In this document: positions 61,246-64,000 of the stretch, piece by piece
How the letters are laid out: the number at the start of each line of letters is the position of its first letter
Numbering within the stretch: position 1 is the first letter of the stretch
NCBI GenBank assembly: GCA_034231615.1
Contig: CM067322.1
Span: 63,565,032 to 63,629,031 of the forward strand
DNA: 64,000 bases
Direction of reading: 5' to 3'
From: Meghimatium bilineatum
Lineage: Eukaryota; Mollusca; Gastropoda; Stylommatophora; Philomycidae
Program-made: the position numbers and the translations under genes
Notes under the pieces: generated by a model
The model's database searches: none
Told to the model about the DNA's origin: nothing
The model's input: only the letters and a program-made list of their open reading frames with translations

Positions 61246-61524
61246 CTCCATTATCAGCCATTTCTTGGTCTGCGGACAAAGTGTAAATTTGTATGCTTAT
61301 TCATTTCTCAAGCATTGACAAAGTTTACTTGATCCTGTGATGCTATGATGGCTTTCACCGACTTATTGCTTGTGCCTGCTGCTGATGTGTCATACTTTTT
61401 ACTGTGATGTTGATGGTTACTATCTTGTACATTTGTATAACATGGGCTTAGATACAACCATGCAAATTTGCGTGGGAAGCTCTTGATGACTGTACATTTT
61501 ATGTTGGTATATGCTGAAGTACAG

Positions 61525-61800
61525 CTTGTAAGTATGTGTGATGTGTAATCTTGTAATTATGTGTAATATGTAGTCTTGTAATTGTGTATGATATATAGTC
61601 TTGTAATTATGTCTGATGCCAAGTCTTGTAATTATGTCTGATGCCAAGTCTTGTAATTATGTATAATGTGTCCTTTAATTATGTGAGATGTCCTGAGGTG
61701 TGACAGTATGATTATGTGTAAGATGTCCTCAGGTACGACAGTGGAATTATGTGTAAGATGTCCTGAGGTGTGACAGTGTGATTATATGTGAGGTGTCCTG
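61525..61800. repeat. Two adjoining minisatellites (25 bp and about 34 bp)
   Basis: 25-bp units (cttgtaattatgtctgatgc plus caagt) at 61525-61675, about six copies. Then about 34-bp units (gattatgtgtaagatgtcct plus caggtacgacagtg) to 61800. Decayed copies of the second type continue to about 62100. Confidence 0.8.
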
Positions 61801-62159
61801 AAATAGCAACATGTAATTAACACTAGTTGAATGAGAACATATAGTCAAGGCTCTAAAGGTGCATCCAATGGTGCATTCTGGTAATGATCTACCTTCATGT
61901 ACTGTGGTACGACAGTGTAATAGTGTGTTGGAATGTCCTGTGGTACAATGTATTTATGTTAAATGTTTTGAGGTACAACAGTGTGAAACAGTGAGTGTAA
62001 CTGTATGAAGTGTCCTGATGTACAGGATTGTAAATGAGTATGATGTGCTATGTACAGCTGATGATGTCTTATCTGGGATGTATGTTACAGAGTGTAAATG
62101 ATTACTGTATGTTACATTTGCACAAAGCTCTGACTGTATTGCCTCCAACATTTGTATAG

Positions 62160-63310
62160 ATCATGTGAATGACTACTTATATATATATAGATAATTGCTC
62201 ATACTGTCTTTCTGTCACACTTTGCCGCAAGTGCTTTCATTATGTTTTATTCTACCAGAAAGTCAAGTCAGATATTTGCAGTAAAATAGCCAGTGTTTCT
62301 TGACATCTTTCCCACCTTACTACACATCTGGAAATGATTCCACTAAATGCATGTAATTTGTGCATCATTAAACTTGTTTTTGTTGTTGTTGTATTAATTG
62401 CAATGTTGACACAGTATACAAGATTGTTGAAATTATATGTGTTTAACCTTCACATTGTAGCTTTAGTTAATGATGCTAACCCATACCTGTAGCAGTGTTG
62501 CCAATCTTAGCAAATCATTGAAGGATGAGGAATTTATGTAAATATACTGCTCTTTTTTTTTTTAACTTTTTGAATGAGATAACTTTATATAACTGTGCTG
62601 GATCACCCTGAACCTCACAGCTGTACATACATCATGTTTATACACATGACTTCTAAATCTGACCACTAGTGAATGTTCTATGTCTTAATGGTGCAAAGAT
62701 CATCACTTTTTATATTTTATATGATATGTTGCTTTGATGACAAATCTGATTGTGTATTCAATTAAACTGGACAAATTAAACATGCATTTCAATCAGAAGG
62801 TGGCTTATTTCTTGATCTTACACATTCCCATTAAGTAAACTAGATATACACACAAACGTGACAGGCACCTGTTGTGGCATTGAATCAATGTTAGCAAGCT
62901 TAACTTGTACTAAACAAGTGTAAAGAGTGTCAAGCTTCCCTGAATCAATTCTGTAGTGTCAAATATTGTGCCTTTGTCCTCTGATCTCATTAGATCATCA
63001 GACTTCACCTATCCATCCAGGACATCTTATATTGCAGTATATCACTGTTGTTTTTTTTCTGTACTTTGTACTTAGTTCTGAATAATTTTATCATTTTCTT
63101 TTTTCGGTCATCTAAATTCCACACTTGTATACCCGCTTGAATTTCTCTTAGAGATTTAAGTGTAACTTGTATTTATAAACAGTGCTGCAATATTTGCACC
63201 TTTCTGACTAGCACATCTGTGTGTTGGTAGTTACATTTCCCATTTTCTGTATTATAGAATATGATATCGTTCAAACACATTAATATTCACAATTATTCGC
63301 TAGTTCTTAT
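62160..63310. other. No recognised feature
   Basis: AT-rich; no coding or repeat signature recognised. Confidence 0.4.
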
Positions 63311-63420
63311 GAATTTCTTCTAGAACTCCCCCTTCTCAAGCAGAATGTAATCCAGAGAACAAAATATGTTGTATCATGGTTTACAACTTGGCAGAGATTC
63401 TGCACCTTTTGCCCTGAGAG
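63311..63420 (-). mobile_element. SINE family 1 fragment
   Basis: ttcttctagaactccccctt, gcagaatgtaatccagagaa and gttgtatcatggtttacaac, in family minus order. Confidence 0.6.
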
Positions 63421-64000
63421 TTTTTCACTTGCATAGTTTTTCCACTTGTCTTGTACAACTTCCATGACCAGCAGATAGCAAGACACCTCCTCGTGGTGCA
63501 TCTTGATAACAGGTAGTTTATAAACTCATGGGGAATGCCTTTTGGTCGTTTCCATGCGGTGCAGACAAAGATTTAAAAAATGAAAATGTATTGCACCTAC
63601 AAACATTTCTAAATAGATACAGTACCCACAGCCAAAAAACTGTCGCATCTCAACTGTTGGTCTGTACATTTCAACCTGGCAAGTTTCATATCTTATGATA
63701 GCGAGATTAATGAGCATGTCACCGGAGAGGTAAGACCCGTCAGATTATTAATAAATGCAACAGTGAAGGCAGCACATTGCTTAGTGTAAACGGTGGTATG
63801 AATATTCAAGACAATGAAACACAGTTGGCATTACGAAAGCAATGTTCATGGTTGAGAGCAAGCTTTTAGTTATTCTCCAAACGCATGTGCTGTGAAAAAG
63901 CAAAAGAGAAGCCATAACGTACCAAGAAAATGTGCCTAGTATGTAGAAACTTAAATCTTGGATGAGATATTGTCGATGCCGGTGAGCGAAACGTATGTTA
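63421..64000. other. No recognised feature
   Basis: Nothing recognised to the window edge. Confidence 0.4.

Overview
The window is AT-rich, intron-containing animal DNA full of repeats. It has no bacterial-style operons. It carries one clear host gene, a RhoU/RhoV (Wrch/Chp) family small GTPase with human-like domain architecture, and two short thioredoxin-fold genes. Most of the rest is old retrotransposon, SINE, MITE and satellite DNA. The SINE core, the many LINE lineages and the single RhoU-type gene suggest an invertebrate, perhaps a lophotrochozoan such as a mollusc. That placement is inference; no search was run.

Layout. 1-5 kb: a 17-copy 27-bp minisatellite, SINE copies and an RNase H-bearing LINE 3' end. 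5.9-7.7 kb: a LINE fragment, then thioredoxin-like gene 1 on the minus strand, with a tandem duplication just upstream of it. 8-14 kb: SINEs, and three LINE pieces around an (AT)50 tract. 14.6-17.8 kb: a TIR MITE and three minisatellite blocks. 18.7-19.15 kb: thioredoxin-like gene 2 (minus), which lacks the CxxC cysteines. 19.4-29.5 kb: a dense LINE graveyard with two nested insertions, a 0.5-kb near-identical duplication, a complete hAT-type MITE and SINEs.

31.0-55.4 kb: the RhoU-like gene on the plus strand. Its three coding exons (238, 59 and 474 bp) are split by introns of 4.9 and 18.6 kb. They join in frame to 256 residues with canonical GT/AG junctions. The introns hold LINE copies (one carrying endonuclease and RT), RNase H fragments, SINEs, a palindromic MITE, a second hAT copy and long microsatellites. 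55.4-64 kb: likely 3' UTR and downstream DNA with tandem hAT-type MITEs, a minisatellite and one SINE; no further gene is recognised.

Functionally, the RhoU-like protein should act at membranes in actin and polarity signalling. The two thioredoxin-fold proteins resemble the last thioredoxin domain of PDIA5-type protein disulfide isomerases. I see no functional link between them and the GTPase. Identity judgements were made by eye, and boundaries of degenerate repeats are approximate, usually within a few tens of bases.
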